From NCBI GenBank assembly GCA_964648005.1, contig CAZYKR010000002.1:1-49767 (forward strand): a DNA stretch of 49,767 bases, given 5' to 3'. The notes under the pieces were generated by a model that worked only from the letters and a program-made list of their open reading frames with translations, was not told the origin of the DNA and did no database searches. The number at the start of each line of letters is the position of its first letter. The stretch's first letter is position 1. The position numbers and the translations under genes were made by a program. Shown here one piece after another: positions 7,209 to 15,728 of this stretch. Source of the stretch: JAGQTE01 sp964648005 (GTDB lineage: Bacteria > Actinomycetota > Acidimicrobiia > Acidimicrobiales > Acidimicrobilacustridaceae).

Positions 7209-7865
7209 ATGGCAGAGGGGGAGGTGCCGGCCGGTTCGCCGGCGTCGTCCGAGTCGGGAGCGACGCGCCCGAGGAGCTGGGCGTGGTTCGATGAACCGCC
7301 GGGCTGGGCCTTTCATGCCGTGCTCGGCGTGAATCTCGCCCTTCTGCTGTGGGCAGCGAGCGCACCCGGCTGGGTGTCCATCCCGGCATTCGGCGGGCAG
7401 CTGTTTCTTGGAGTCCTCGGGATCTTGTGGCTTGGCCGGCTCATCGCCTTCGTCGCTGCTGCTCGTGACCAGCGAGCGGTCGGCGATCGTCGGGCCTTCG
7501 CCATCGCTCCGGCGTTGGTTCTGCTCTTCGTCGGCGTGGTCGCCGTCGACGTACCGCTCAAGATTCGGTGGTCGATGAGCCGGGAATCGTTCGAGCGAGT
7601 TGTGGCTGATGGTCCAGGTGCGACTGACGACGATCGGTGGCGCGTCTTGGAGGGACCGCGGTCCCTCGGGTCGTACGACGTCTCGAGCATCGACCAGTTT
7701 CGTGACGCCGTCTTCTTCTTTGAGTCTTCGGGTGGCTTCATGGATGACACGGGATTCGCGTGCCTGCCGAGCGGACCGTTCCCCGAGCTCGAGAACGGCA
7801 ACTTCGAGAATCCGCAGTTCGATCACCTCGGCGGGTGTTGGTACACGTTCACCGCAGGGTGGTAG
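7209..7865 (+). CDS. Membrane protein with three helices and an exported C-terminal domain
   Basis: A 218-residue protein with a hydrophilic N-terminus and three hydrophobic segments (GWAFHAVLGVNLALLLWAA, FLGVLGILWLGRLIAFVAAA, FAIAPALVLLFVGVVAV). A C-terminal domain of about 100 residues is rich in Phe, Asp and Gly, with Cys in FACLPSG and GGCWYTF that could pair by a disulfide. No family was recognised. A TAGGGT element 8 bases before the ATG, without a ribosome binding site, suggests a leaderless monocistronic message. The ~145 bases after it hold nothing definite before the end of the cyclase regulator. Confidence 0.75.
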   Translation: MAEGEVPAGSPASSESGATRPRSWAWFDEPPGWAFHAVLGVNLALLLWAASAPGWVSIPAFGGQLFLGVLGILWLGRLIAFVAAARDQRAVGDRRAFAIAPALVLLFVGVVAVDVPLKIRWSMSRESFERVVADGPGATDDDRWRVLEGPRSLGSYDVSSIDQFRDAVFFFESSGGFMDDTGFACLPSGPFPELENGNFENPQFDHLGGCWYTFTAGW

Positions 7866-8010
7866 CTAACGCGCTCTTGGGTAGCCCGGTGCCGTGGGAC
7901 AGGTGGAACGGAGCGGGACGTCCTCTTGCGAGGTTCACCGATGACCCTGGGACTGCGGCGTTCCGACGCGCATCGTCGAGGTGTTGCACGGTTGTCACTC
8001 GGCGGACGCG

Positions 8011-11000
8011 TCACACCCCGTTTGTGCGCGTGGACTCGGCTCGGGTGGCGAGTGCGGAGGCGACTTGGGTGCGGTTGGCCAGACCGAGTTTGCGCAGGAT
8101 CGACGACACGTGGGTCTTGACCGTCTCGCGGCCCATCAGCAGGGTGTGCGCGATCTCGGGGTTGGTCCTACCGTCGACCAGCAGCGCGGCGACCTTCTGC
8201 TCGGTGGCGGTGAGGCTGTCCCACCCGAAGGTCGGGCGGCCGCGTTCGCCGCGCCCGCGTCGGGCGAGCTCGACGGCATCGGCCAGATCGAGCTCGGTCC
8301 CGCGTTGCCACGCCTCGGCGAACGTGCCGTCATCGAGTGACGCCTTGGCCTGGGCGAGGTCGGCGTCGTACTCGGCCTGCCAGCCCAGCCGATAGGTCAC
8401 GCCGGCCTCGGCTCGGACGGCGGCCGCGGCGGCGAGGAGGCGCACCCCGGCGGCTGGTCGCCCGTGGTCGAGCTCGACGCCGGCGACCGCCTCGAGCGCA
8501 CCAGCTGCCAGCTGGCGATAGCCGTGCTCGGCGTGGATCTCGAGGGCCTCGTGGAGATGGCCTTCGGCGTGGTGGTGCTCGGCGCGCCGCCGATCGAGCT
8601 GCCCGAGCCAGAAGTGCGCGCGCGCTTGCTCTTGTGGGTTGCCCACGGCAGTCGCGTCGTCGAGCATCGCCTCGAAGCCGGCGACGGCCGATGCGGTCCG
8701 GCCGGTGAGGAGTTCGGCGAGCGCCAGGTCGTGGCGATACCACAGCCGCGCCCGGACGAACCGCTGCAACTCGGGCACGTCCCACGACGCCTGGAGTTGG
8801 GCGGCGGCCTCGTCTGGTCGTCCCTCCGCGAGGAGGGCGCGCGCCAAGGCCAGGATGATCGACGGAACGTGCTGCATCTCGCCTTCGTTGAGGTAGCGGA
8901 CGAGCAGCGCCTCCATGTCGACGACGACACGAGCGGCGTCGCCCTGTTCGACACGGACCCATCCGTCGACGGCGAGGGCCGTGCCCAGCACGTTGATCTC
9001 GCTGACCCCGTCGAGGCCGCGAGCGATCACCTCGGTGGTCTCGTGCACGGCGTGGTAGCGCCCGAGTGCGTAGTCGACCACCACCTGACGGGTCAGCTCG
9101 TCGACCTGGAGCCGGGTGCTCGGGTGCACTCGGCGTCGAGCCGCCATCGCCTGGAGGTGCTCGCTCGCCAGGTCGTCGCGTCCTTGGAAGACCCGACCGA
9201 GGGCGAGCGCCCCTTCGGCGTAGGCCGCCCAGAACTGGTCGCCGACCTCGTCGCAACGGTCGCGGCCGTCGGTCAGGATGTCGATGCCGGCATCGGGTGC
9301 GTAGAAGGTCATGTGCGACCCCCACCAGACGGACAGCCGGCCCTCGGTGCTGCGGTCCTCGAGGGCCGTGGCAATCTCCGACGCTCGGGCCCACGACGCC
9401 TCGAGCTCCTCGTGCTTGGCGTCGTGATGGGCGAGGAGTTGGAGCCGAGCCCACCATGCCTGGAGCTGCGCGGCCGGTGATGCGTCGAGGGCCGGTGCGA
9501 GGGCCTCGACGAGCCAAGCGAGACCCTCGGGAACGCGGGCGCGCAGGATCCAGTACCAGGCAGCCGGCGCAGCGATAGCCACTGCATCATCAGCCCGGCC
9601 GGTTCCGAGTGCCCACCGCATCGCCGAGCGAAGGTCATCGATGTGACGGTCGAGCGCGTCGAGTGCCTCACGGACCGCTGGGCCTTCGAGGCGGGCCTCG
9701 ACGTGCGCGCACTCGCGCACGAACCAGTCCAGGTGCCGGTCACGTACCCCGTCAGCGTCGCCCGACTCCATGAGGCGCTCGCGGGCGAAGTAGCGCAGCG
9801 TCTCGAGCATCCGCAGCCGGCCCTCGTCGGCCTCGTGGAGCAACGACCGGTCGACCAGGGACCCGATGGCCTGGAGCACCTCCACCTCGTGGTAGCCGTC
9901 GCCCGCCACGGCAAGTGCAGCGGTCACGTCGAACGGCGACGCGAAGACGCACAACCGACGGAACAGCGTTGCCTCGACCTCGCTCAGCAGCTGGTAGCTC
10001 CAGGCCACCGAGGCCTCGAGGGTCCGCTGGCGCGCCAGCGCGTTGCGCCCGCCGCCGGTGAGGAGCCGGAACCGCGCATCGAGCCCCTCGACGACCGCCT
10101 GGGCCGAAGCCACACGCATCCGAGCGGCTGCCAGCTCCAAGGCGAGCGGGATGCCGTCGAGGCGCCGGCACAGCTGCGCGACCGCCCCGGCGCCGGCGTC
10201 GTCCAGCACGAAGTCGGGCCGAGATCGGCGAACGCGATCGAGCAACAGTGCGCCCGCCGACGACGCCGCCACACTCGCGACAGTGTCGACGTCCGGCACG
10301 GTCAGTGGCGGCACTCGTCGCACGATCTCCTCGGACACGCTCAACGGCTCACGGCTCGTCGCCAGCACCGACACCTGCGGGCATGCGTCGCGCACCGCCA
10401 CCGCCAGTTCCGCCGCGTCATCGACGAGGTGCTCGCAGTTGTCGAGCACGACCACGGCCTGGCGGCTCCGAAGGTGGTCGACCACTGCGGCCACGGGCGG
10501 CCGCGTCCCGCACCGCACCCCCAGGGCCGCCGCGGTGGCGTCGCTCACCAGCGCCCCGTCGTCGAGCAGGCCAAGGTCGACCCACACCACGCCGTCGGGA
10601 AACGACTCGATTGCCCGACTCGCCGCCTCGGCGGCCAGGCGGGTCTTGCCGCAGCCCCCGGTCCCGACGACGGTCACGATCCCGCCGGCCGACAGCAACG
10701 CCATCAGCTCGTCGAGCGCCGCCTCCTGGCCGACGAAGTCGGTGCGGTAGCGCGGGATCAGTGCGGCAGAGGCGTCGAGCGTGCGCAACGGCGGGAACTC
10801 GCTCGGCAAGCCGTCTGCATGCAGCTGTCCGATGCGCACCGGCTGGTCGATGCCCCGGAGGCGGTGCAGACCGAGATCGGTCACCTCGATGTCGGCGCCC
10901 AGCTCTCCCGCGAGCTCGGTCGTCGACATCGAGACGACGACCTGGCCACCGTGGGCCGATCCGAGCAGCCGCCCGCAGCGGTTCATCGTCGGTCCCACGA

Positions 11001-11373
11001 ACGTGCCGTCGGGGTTCTGGCGCACCTCTCCTGCATGCACCGCGGCACGGATCCGAACCGGCTCGGTGGTCGGCCACGGCTCGTCGTGCACACGACGTTG
11101 CAGGTCGACGGCGGCTGCCAGCGCGTCGCTTGGCGAGGCGAAGACCAGCACCGAGCTGTCGCCTGCGCCCTGCTCCACGGCGCGCGTGCCGTCGTGCGCG
11201 CGTGCGACCTCGTCGGTCAACGAGACGATCCTCGCCACCGCCGTGCCCATCACCTCGGGCTCGCGCTCCCAGGCAGCCGTCGAATCCTCGATGTCGGTGA
11301 ACACGAAAGCCCGCACGCCGATCGATCGTGCGCCGTCGCCGTCCCCGTGCCCACTTGGTGACATGGCGCTCAT
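8011..11373 (-). CDS. Class III nucleotide cyclase-like / STAND ATPase / LuxR-type regulator
   Basis: A 1120-residue multidomain regulator. Residues ~20-175 form a class III adenylate/guanylate cyclase homology domain: FTDIEDST (first metal Asp, D27), GAGDSSVLVF (second metal Asp) and GPTMNRCGRL (transition-state Asn/Arg). The Lys usually found two or three residues before GD is replaced (VEQGAGD), so substrate use is uncertain. A STAND/NB-ARC ATPase follows (P-loop GTGGCGKTRL; Walker B AVVVLDNCEH; TSREPL), then TPR-like helices. A C-terminal LuxR helix-turn-helix contains LTATEQKVAALLVDGRTNPE. The start at ATG 11373 avoids overlap with the divergent SnoaL-like gene; ATG 11406 is possible. 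It probably activates transcription when ligand is bound. Confidence 0.93.
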   Translation of the reverse strand: MSAMSPSGHGDGDGARSIGVRAFVFTDIEDSTAAWEREPEVMGTAVARIVSLTDEVARAHDGTRAVEQGAGDSSVLVFASPSDALAAAVDLQRRVHDEPWPTTEPVRIRAAVHAGEVRQNPDGTFVGPTMNRCGRLLGSAHGGQVVVSMSTTELAGELGADIEVTDLGLHRLRGIDQPVRIGQLHADGLPSEFPPLRTLDASAALIPRYRTDFVGQEAALDELMALLSAGGIVTVVGTGGCGKTRLAAEAASRAIESFPDGVVWVDLGLLDDGALVSDATAAALGVRCGTRPPVAAVVDHLRSRQAVVVLDNCEHLVDDAAELAVAVRDACPQVSVLATSREPLSVSEEIVRRVPPLTVPDVDTVASVAASSAGALLLDRVRRSRPDFVLDDAGAGAVAQLCRRLDGIPLALELAAARMRVASAQAVVEGLDARFRLLTGGGRNALARQRTLEASVAWSYQLLSEVEATLFRRLCVFASPFDVTAALAVAGDGYHEVEVLQAIGSLVDRSLLHEADEGRLRMLETLRYFARERLMESGDADGVRDRHLDWFVRECAHVEARLEGPAVREALDALDRHIDDLRSAMRWALGTGRADDAVAIAAPAAWYWILRARVPEGLAWLVEALAPALDASPAAQLQAWWARLQLLAHHDAKHEELEASWARASEIATALEDRSTEGRLSVWWGSHMTFYAPDAGIDILTDGRDRCDEVGDQFWAAYAEGALALGRVFQGRDDLASEHLQAMAARRRVHPSTRLQVDELTRQVVVDYALGRYHAVHETTEVIARGLDGVSEINVLGTALAVDGWVRVEQGDAARVVVDMEALLVRYLNEGEMQHVPSIILALARALLAEGRPDEAAAQLQASWDVPELQRFVRARLWYRHDLALAELLTGRTASAVAGFEAMLDDATAVGNPQEQARAHFWLGQLDRRRAEHHHAEGHLHEALEIHAEHGYRQLAAGALEAVAGVELDHGRPAAGVRLLAAAAAVRAEAGVTYRLGWQAEYDADLAQAKASLDDGTFAEAWQRGTELDLADAVELARRGRGERGRPTFGWDSLTATEQKVAALLVDGRTNPEIAHTLLMGRETVKTHVSSILRKLGLANRTQVASALATRAESTRTNGV

Positions 11374-11491
11374 CTTGACCGACCGGATGGCAGCAACGTC
11401 CCCCATCCGGGGGAGGTATCCGGCGCCCTGGTGCTCGACCCTGGGCGGCGACCCGGCCACGAGCCGGACCGACGAAGCAGGAGGATCGGCG

Positions 11492-11905
11492 ATGGCCGAC
11501 CGCACAGCACTCGCTCTCGACCTGATGGATGCGTTCAACGCGCGGGATCTCGAACGCGCGACCCGACACCTCCATCCCGACTACGAGGCGACCTGGCCTC
11601 ACGGCCACCTCGCCGGCCCCGACGCCGCGGCGCATGAGTTGGGCATCCTGGCTGCCATCCCCGATCTGCGGATGGACGTGCGGCGGGCCACCGAGACCGA
11701 CGACGGCGTTCTGGTCGAGGTCTGCGCCATCGGCACCCACACCGGCGACTGGACCGCACCCGACGGCGAGCACTTCCCCGCATCCGGCCAATCGATCGAC
11801 GCGCTGATGGCCCTCGTCATGGTCTTCGAGGGCGACAGCGTCCGGTCCGAGCGCATCTACTTCGACCAGCAGACCCTGCACGCGTCGCTTCGGAGGCAGC
11901 CGTAG
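11492..11905 (+). CDS. SnoaL-like / NTF2-fold protein
   Basis: A 137-residue protein with the SnoaL opening (ALDLMDAFNARDLERATRHL, then HPDYEATW), a central GPDAAAHELG helix and the closing strand VFEGDSVRSERIYFDQQTL. The fold forms a cone-shaped ligand pocket; family members include polyketide cyclases, isomerases and ligand-binding proteins. A strong AGGAGG at 11479-11484 fixes the ATG at 11492. It is divergent from the large cyclase/STAND/LuxR gene 118 bases away, an arrangement repeated near 30.4 kb. It could supply or sense the regulator's ligand; this is inference. Confidence 0.88.
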   Translation: MADRTALALDLMDAFNARDLERATRHLHPDYEATWPHGHLAGPDAAAHELGILAAIPDLRMDVRRATETDDGVLVEVCAIGTHTGDWTAPDGEHFPASGQSIDALMALVMVFEGDSVRSERIYFDQQTLHASLRRQP

Positions 11906-12083
11906 CCGGCTCTGAATCACGGGACGATGGACGGCGCGGCGTGGCGATCGTGAGTAGCTTCTGCGCCCACCGACTCCCGCGCGCTGCCATCCGGCGCGTG
12001 AGCGATCGGTGAACCTGAGGAGCCCGGCGGACGTTCCTCCCGGTGCGACCGGTGCTGGGCTCGCGCTCGAGAGGAGCACGCGC

Positions 12084-13466
12084 ATGTCCATCCCCGACCC
12101 GGTCGATCCGAGCACGGTGCACGAGCTGCAGGGCATCTTCGCCCCGGTGCACGACGAGCGCGATCTCGACGACGCCATCACGGTGTCGGGTCGTGTGCCC
12201 GACGACCTGCACGGCGCCTACCTGCGCAACGGGCCGAACGCCTTCTTCCCACCGTTGGGCAGCTACAACTTCCCCTTCGACGGTGACGCCATGGTGCACG
12301 GGCTGTGGTTCGACGAGGGACGTGTCCGCTACCGCAACCGGTTCGTGTGGACCGACGAGCTGCGCCTCGAGCGCGACGCAGGACATGCGCTGTTCGGGGG
12401 CGTGTTGAGCGGGTACCTGCCCGACGCCGACGCCGTCCCGGCAGCGTTCGCCGGGGGGCACAAGACGACGCCGTTCATCAACGTGATCCAGCACGCGGGC
12501 CGGTTGTTCGCCTGCTCGGAGAGCCAGGCCTGGTGGGAGATCGACCCCGATCTGGGGACGACCGGCGCCGTGCGGTTCGACGCATCGATGGACCGGCTCA
12601 CGGCGCATCCCAAGCGAGACCCCGTCACCGGCGAGCTCATCTTGTTCGTCTACCGCCACGACGAGCCGTACCTGATGTGGGGCATCGTCGGGCCCGACGG
12701 CGAGGCCACCGCCCCGATGCAGCCGCTCGACGTCCCCGCCGCTCCGCTGATGGTGCACGACTTCGCCATCACCGAGCACTACCTGGTGTTCGTCCTGGCG
12801 CCGCTGCTGTTCGACCCCACCGGGCAGCACGACTTCGGGCCCATCGCCTGGCAGCCCGAGCGGGGCACGACCATCGCCGTCGTGCCGCGCCCCGGCACCC
12901 CCGGCTCGGTGCGGGTGTTCGAGACCGAGGCGTTCTGGATGTGGCATGTCGCCAACGCCTACGAGGACGGTGACCGCATCGTCGTCGACACCCACCGCAT
13001 GGACGACCCGTTCACGGCGTCGCCCGGCACGGTGCAGCTCGTGCGGATCGCCATCGACCTTGGCGCCGGCACCGTGACCATGGACCGGCGTGACGATCGT
13101 TCGTGCGAGTTCGCCCGCATCGACGACCGTCTGATCGGCCGTCGCCACGACTGGTTCATCATCTCCGGCGACTCTGGCGACAACCCCTTCGGTGCCGACG
13201 CCTTCGACATGGTGTGGCGCGTCGAGGGCGACTCGGGGGCGATCACCGAGCGGCGCCTCGGTGCCGAAGGCATCGGCGAGTCGATCTTCGCCCCGCGAGT
13301 GGACGGCGACGGCGGCTACGTCTTGTCGTACCTGTACACGCTCGACGGCGACACCACCGACCTGCTCATCCTCGACGTCGAAGACCTCGACGGGGACGAG
13401 GTCGCCCGCATCCACCTGCCGGTCCGCGTGCCGTTGGGGTTGCACGGGTCGTGGGTCGACCTGTGA
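12084..13466 (+). CDS. Carotenoid oxygenase family protein (retinal pigment epithelium 65 / dioxygenase fold)
   Basis: A 460-residue non-haem iron dioxygenase that cleaves carbon-carbon double bonds in carotenoids, apocarotenoids or stilbenes. The four iron-binding His are present: H175 (TAHPKRD), H225 (MVHDFAIT), H288 (WMWHVANAYE) and H454 (GLHGSW). The N-terminal YLRNGPNAF and the GDAMVHG region are also typical. GAGGAG about 10 bases upstream selects ATG 12084 over the longer frame from 12009. Length matches the family. No carotenoid synthesis genes are nearby, so the substrate cannot be told; it appears monocistronic. Confidence 0.95.
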   Translation: MSIPDPVDPSTVHELQGIFAPVHDERDLDDAITVSGRVPDDLHGAYLRNGPNAFFPPLGSYNFPFDGDAMVHGLWFDEGRVRYRNRFVWTDELRLERDAGHALFGGVLSGYLPDADAVPAAFAGGHKTTPFINVIQHAGRLFACSESQAWWEIDPDLGTTGAVRFDASMDRLTAHPKRDPVTGELILFVYRHDEPYLMWGIVGPDGEATAPMQPLDVPAAPLMVHDFAITEHYLVFVLAPLLFDPTGQHDFGPIAWQPERGTTIAVVPRPGTPGSVRVFETEAFWMWHVANAYEDGDRIVVDTHRMDDPFTASPGTVQLVRIAIDLGAGTVTMDRRDDRSCEFARIDDRLIGRRHDWFIISGDSGDNPFGADAFDMVWRVEGDSGAITERRLGAEGIGESIFAPRVDGDGGYVLSYLYTLDGDTTDLLILDVEDLDGDEVARIHLPVRVPLGLHGSWVDL

Positions 13467-13469
13467 GTT

Positions 13470-13491
13470 GAGGCGCGTGCCGCTGCGTCTC
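13470..13491. terminator. Weak hairpin between convergent genes
   Basis: GAGGCGC (13470-13476) can pair with GCGTCTC (13485-13491) with one G-T wobble and an 8-base loop, in the 33-bp gap between the carotenoid oxygenase and deaminase ends. No U-tract is present, so it is a weak candidate. Confidence 0.3.
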
Positions 13492-13499
13492 CGGCGAGG

Positions 13500-14501
13500 T
13501 CAGGGCTGCGCTGCTACGTACGCGTCGATGGCGGCGTGGCGCCGAGCGATCTCAGCGGAGTCGAGGAAGCTGGCGGTGAACGAGTTGCGTGCCAGTCGGA
13601 TCATCTCGTCACGGGAGAGCCCGAGCCGGGCGTCGGCGAGGTTGTCGGCGACGTACCCGCCGAAGTAGGCGGGGTCGTCGGAGTTGACCGTCACCAGGAC
13701 GCCGCGCCGCAACAGTGCGGCCAGGTTGTGGTCCTCGAGTCGGTCGACGACCCGCAGGCTGACGTTGGAGTACGGGCACACCGTCAGCGGCACCTGCTCG
13801 TCGACGAGCCGCTCGACGAGCGCGTCGTCCTCGTCGCAGCGCACCCCGTGGTCGATGCGCTCGACGTGCAGGAGATCGAGCGCCTCGACGATGTAGCTCG
13901 GCGGGCCTTCCTCGCCGGCGTGTGCCACCGCCCGGTAGCCCTCGGCGCGGGCGCGGTCGAACACGGCGGCGAAGCGTGACGGCGGGTTGCCCCGCTCGGA
14001 CGAGTCGAGGCCCACGGCGGTTATCCGGTCCCGAAACGGCGCCGCCTGGTCGAGCGTGGCCATGGCGTCGTCGGCGCTCAGGTGACGCAGGAAGCACAGG
14101 ATCAGCCCGGACGAGATGCCGAGGGTGCGTTCGCCGTCCTCGAGGGCACCGGTGATGCCGTCGACGACCGTGCCGAAGGCGACGCCGCGGTCGGTGTGCG
14201 TCTGCGGGTCGAAGAAGATCTCGGCGTGCGTGGCGCCCTGGGCGGCGGCCCGCTCGAGGTACGCGGTGGTCAGCGCGGCGAAGTCGTCCTCGGTCTGCAG
14301 CACGGCGCAGCCGGCGTAGTAGATGTCGAGGAACGACTGCAGGTCGTCGAAGACGTAGGCCTGACGCACCGCCTCGACGTCCGCATAGGGGAGTCGCACG
14401 CCGTTGCGCTCGGCCAGCGAGAACATGAGCTCGGGCTCGAGCGTGCCCTCGATGTGCAGGTGCAGTTCCGCCTTGGGCAGGTCACGTACGAAGGTGTCCA
14501 T
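13500..14501 (-). CDS. add: Adenosine/adenine deaminase (hydrolytic, zinc-dependent)
   Basis: A 333-residue amidohydrolase converting adenosine to inosine, or adenine to hypoxanthine. Metal ligands are visible: H14 and H16 (AELHLHIEGT), the His of VAHAGEE with its catalytic Glu, the ERIDHG His, and Asp in VNSDDPAYFGG. The stretch LDSSERGNPPSRF resembles the LDSSExGxPPxKF signature I associate with the adenine deaminase branch, so adenine may be the better substrate; the symbol is given for the superfamily. Length is normal. It stands alone, convergent with the oxygenase gene. Confidence 0.92.
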   Translation of the reverse strand: MDTFVRDLPKAELHLHIEGTLEPELMFSLAERNGVRLPYADVEAVRQAYVFDDLQSFLDIYYAGCAVLQTEDDFAALTTAYLERAAAQGATHAEIFFDPQTHTDRGVAFGTVVDGITGALEDGERTLGISSGLILCFLRHLSADDAMATLDQAAPFRDRITAVGLDSSERGNPPSRFAAVFDRARAEGYRAVAHAGEEGPPSYIVEALDLLHVERIDHGVRCDEDDALVERLVDEQVPLTVCPYSNVSLRVVDRLEDHNLAALLRRGVLVTVNSDDPAYFGGYVADNLADARLGLSRDEMIRLARNSFTASFLDSAEIARRHAAIDAYVAAQP

Positions 14502-14567
14502 GCGCAGTGTCTACCGCCGGCAGCGCCAGCGGTGCGGCGTGGAGGCGGCGACGTCGATACTGGAGCG

Positions 14568-14765
14568 GTGGAGGGTGGCGACGATCCGAGCCGAGACGAG
14601 CGCATCGCCGGCGTGGCGGCGATGGCCAGTTTCATCGTGTGCGGCGTCGTCGGACAGGTGCTCGTGCTGTGGTGGGCGCGCCGCCATCGCAGCCTGTTCG
14701 CTCGCCGCACGGCGTGGGCGTCGCTGGCTCCTGCAAGCGCTTGCATGATCGGGCTCGACCGGTGA
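14568..14765 (+). CDS. Possible small single-pass membrane protein
   Basis: A 65-codon frame from GTG 14568 reads VEGGDDPSRDERIAG, then the hydrophobic helix MASFIVCGVVGQVLVLWW and a basic segment (ARRHRSLFARR). About 80% of third positions are G or C, which favours coding. Against it, the start has no well-placed ribosome binding site, and its 3' end contains the 14-bp palindrome thought to control the aldolase operon. It could be a true microprotein or chance. The rest of the 14502-14777 interval holds only that operator. Confidence 0.3.
   Translation: MEGGDDPSRDERIAGVAAMASFIVCGVVGQVLVLWWARRHRSLFARRTAWASLAPASACMIGLDR
14732..14745. promoter_or_regulatory. LacI-type operator upstream of the aldolase/oxidoreductase operon
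   Basis: TGCAAGCGCTTGCA is a perfect 14-bp palindrome with the central CG typical of LacI/GalR-family operators. An identical copy lies at 18237-18250 beside the lacI-like gene. It is 32 bases before the aldolase ATG, suitable for repression of this operon. Confidence 0.85.
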
Positions 14766-14777
14766 GACTGCACGGCC

Positions 14778-15728
14778 ATGAGTGCCGATCTGCATCCGAT
14801 CGACCGGCTGCGGCCGGGGCGCCGCATCACCGGATGTGCCGCTGTGCTGCTGCCGTTCCGCGACGACGGCGCCGTCGACTGGGACGGGTTCCGGTCCTTG
14901 CTCACTCGTACGGTCGACGCTGGCCTCACGCCCGCCGTGAACATGGACACGGGCTACGTGCAGCTCATCGACCCCGCGACGCGCGCCCGCGTGCTCGCCG
15001 AGGCGGCTGCCGTCGCCGGCTCCGAGTTCCTCGCCGGCTCCATGGTGGACGACCGCCCCGGCGACCCGTTCGACCCCGATGCCTACGCCGCGTCGCTCGA
15101 GGCCGTGACGGCCGCCGGCGGCACGCCGGTCGTGTTTCCGTCGTGGGGCCTCAACGGGCTCGACCCCGACGATTGGGTGGCGGCGCACGCCGGCTTCGCG
15201 ACGACCTGTGACCGCTTCATCGGCTTCGAGCTCGGCCCGCAGTTCGTCCCCTATGGGCGCATCTACCCGCTCGACGCGTACCGGGCCCTGCTCGACGTGA
15301 TGGCGTGCATCGGGGCCAAGCACTCGTCGCTGTCGCGCCAAGCCGAATGGGACCGCCTCGCCGTGCGCGACGCCGTGCGCCCCGACTTCCGGGTCTTCAC
15401 CGGCAACGACCTGGCCATCGACATGGTCTGCTACGGCAGCGACTACCTGCTCGGCCTCGCCGCGTTCGCCCCGGACCTGTTCGCCCGCCGCGACGCGCTG
15501 TGGGCCGACGGCGACGCCGGCTTCTACGAGCTGAACGATCGGCTGCAGTACCTCGGGGCGTTCGCCTTCCGAGCTCCGGTCCCGGGCTACCGCCACGACG
15601 CCGCCATGTTCCTGCGGCTGCGCGGGTGGATCGACCACGACGCCGTCCCCGAGGGTGCGGCCACCCGACCCGAGGCCGATCGCGACGTGTTGGCCCAGAT
15701 CGCCCGCGACCTCGAGGTGCTGGCGTGA
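14778..15728 (+). CDS. DapA-like (dihydrodipicolinate synthase / N-acetylneuraminate lyase superfamily) aldolase
   Basis: A 316-residue TIM-barrel protein. The opening ITGCAAVLLPFRDDGAVDWD, then GFRSLLTRTVDAGLTPAV, matches the DapA-superfamily pattern, and GAKHSSLSR gives a candidate Schiff-base Lys at residue 181. The usual GTTGE phosphate/pyruvate loop is absent, replaced by NMDTGYVQL, so it is unlikely to be the lysine-pathway enzyme and more likely a sugar-acid aldolase or dehydratase. Its stop overlaps the GTG of the flavin oxidoreductase (GTGA). With the LacI regulator and operators this looks like inducible catabolism. Substrate unknown. Confidence 0.75.
   Translation: MSADLHPIDRLRPGRRITGCAAVLLPFRDDGAVDWDGFRSLLTRTVDAGLTPAVNMDTGYVQLIDPATRARVLAEAAAVAGSEFLAGSMVDDRPGDPFDPDAYAASLEAVTAAGGTPVVFPSWGLNGLDPDDWVAAHAGFATTCDRFIGFELGPQFVPYGRIYPLDAYRALLDVMACIGAKHSSLSRQAEWDRLAVRDAVRPDFRVFTGNDLAIDMVCYGSDYLLGLAAFAPDLFARRDALWADGDAGFYELNDRLQYLGAFAFRAPVPGYRHDAAMFLRLRGWIDHDAVPEGAATRPEADRDVLAQIARDLEVLA

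Noticed and set aside
9643..11361. Long open frame on the plus strand opposite the cyclase/STAND regulator
   Set aside because: It is the mirror of a strongly supported gene; its product is Arg/His/Gln-rich without any fold pattern, as expected from antisense reading of GC-rich DNA.
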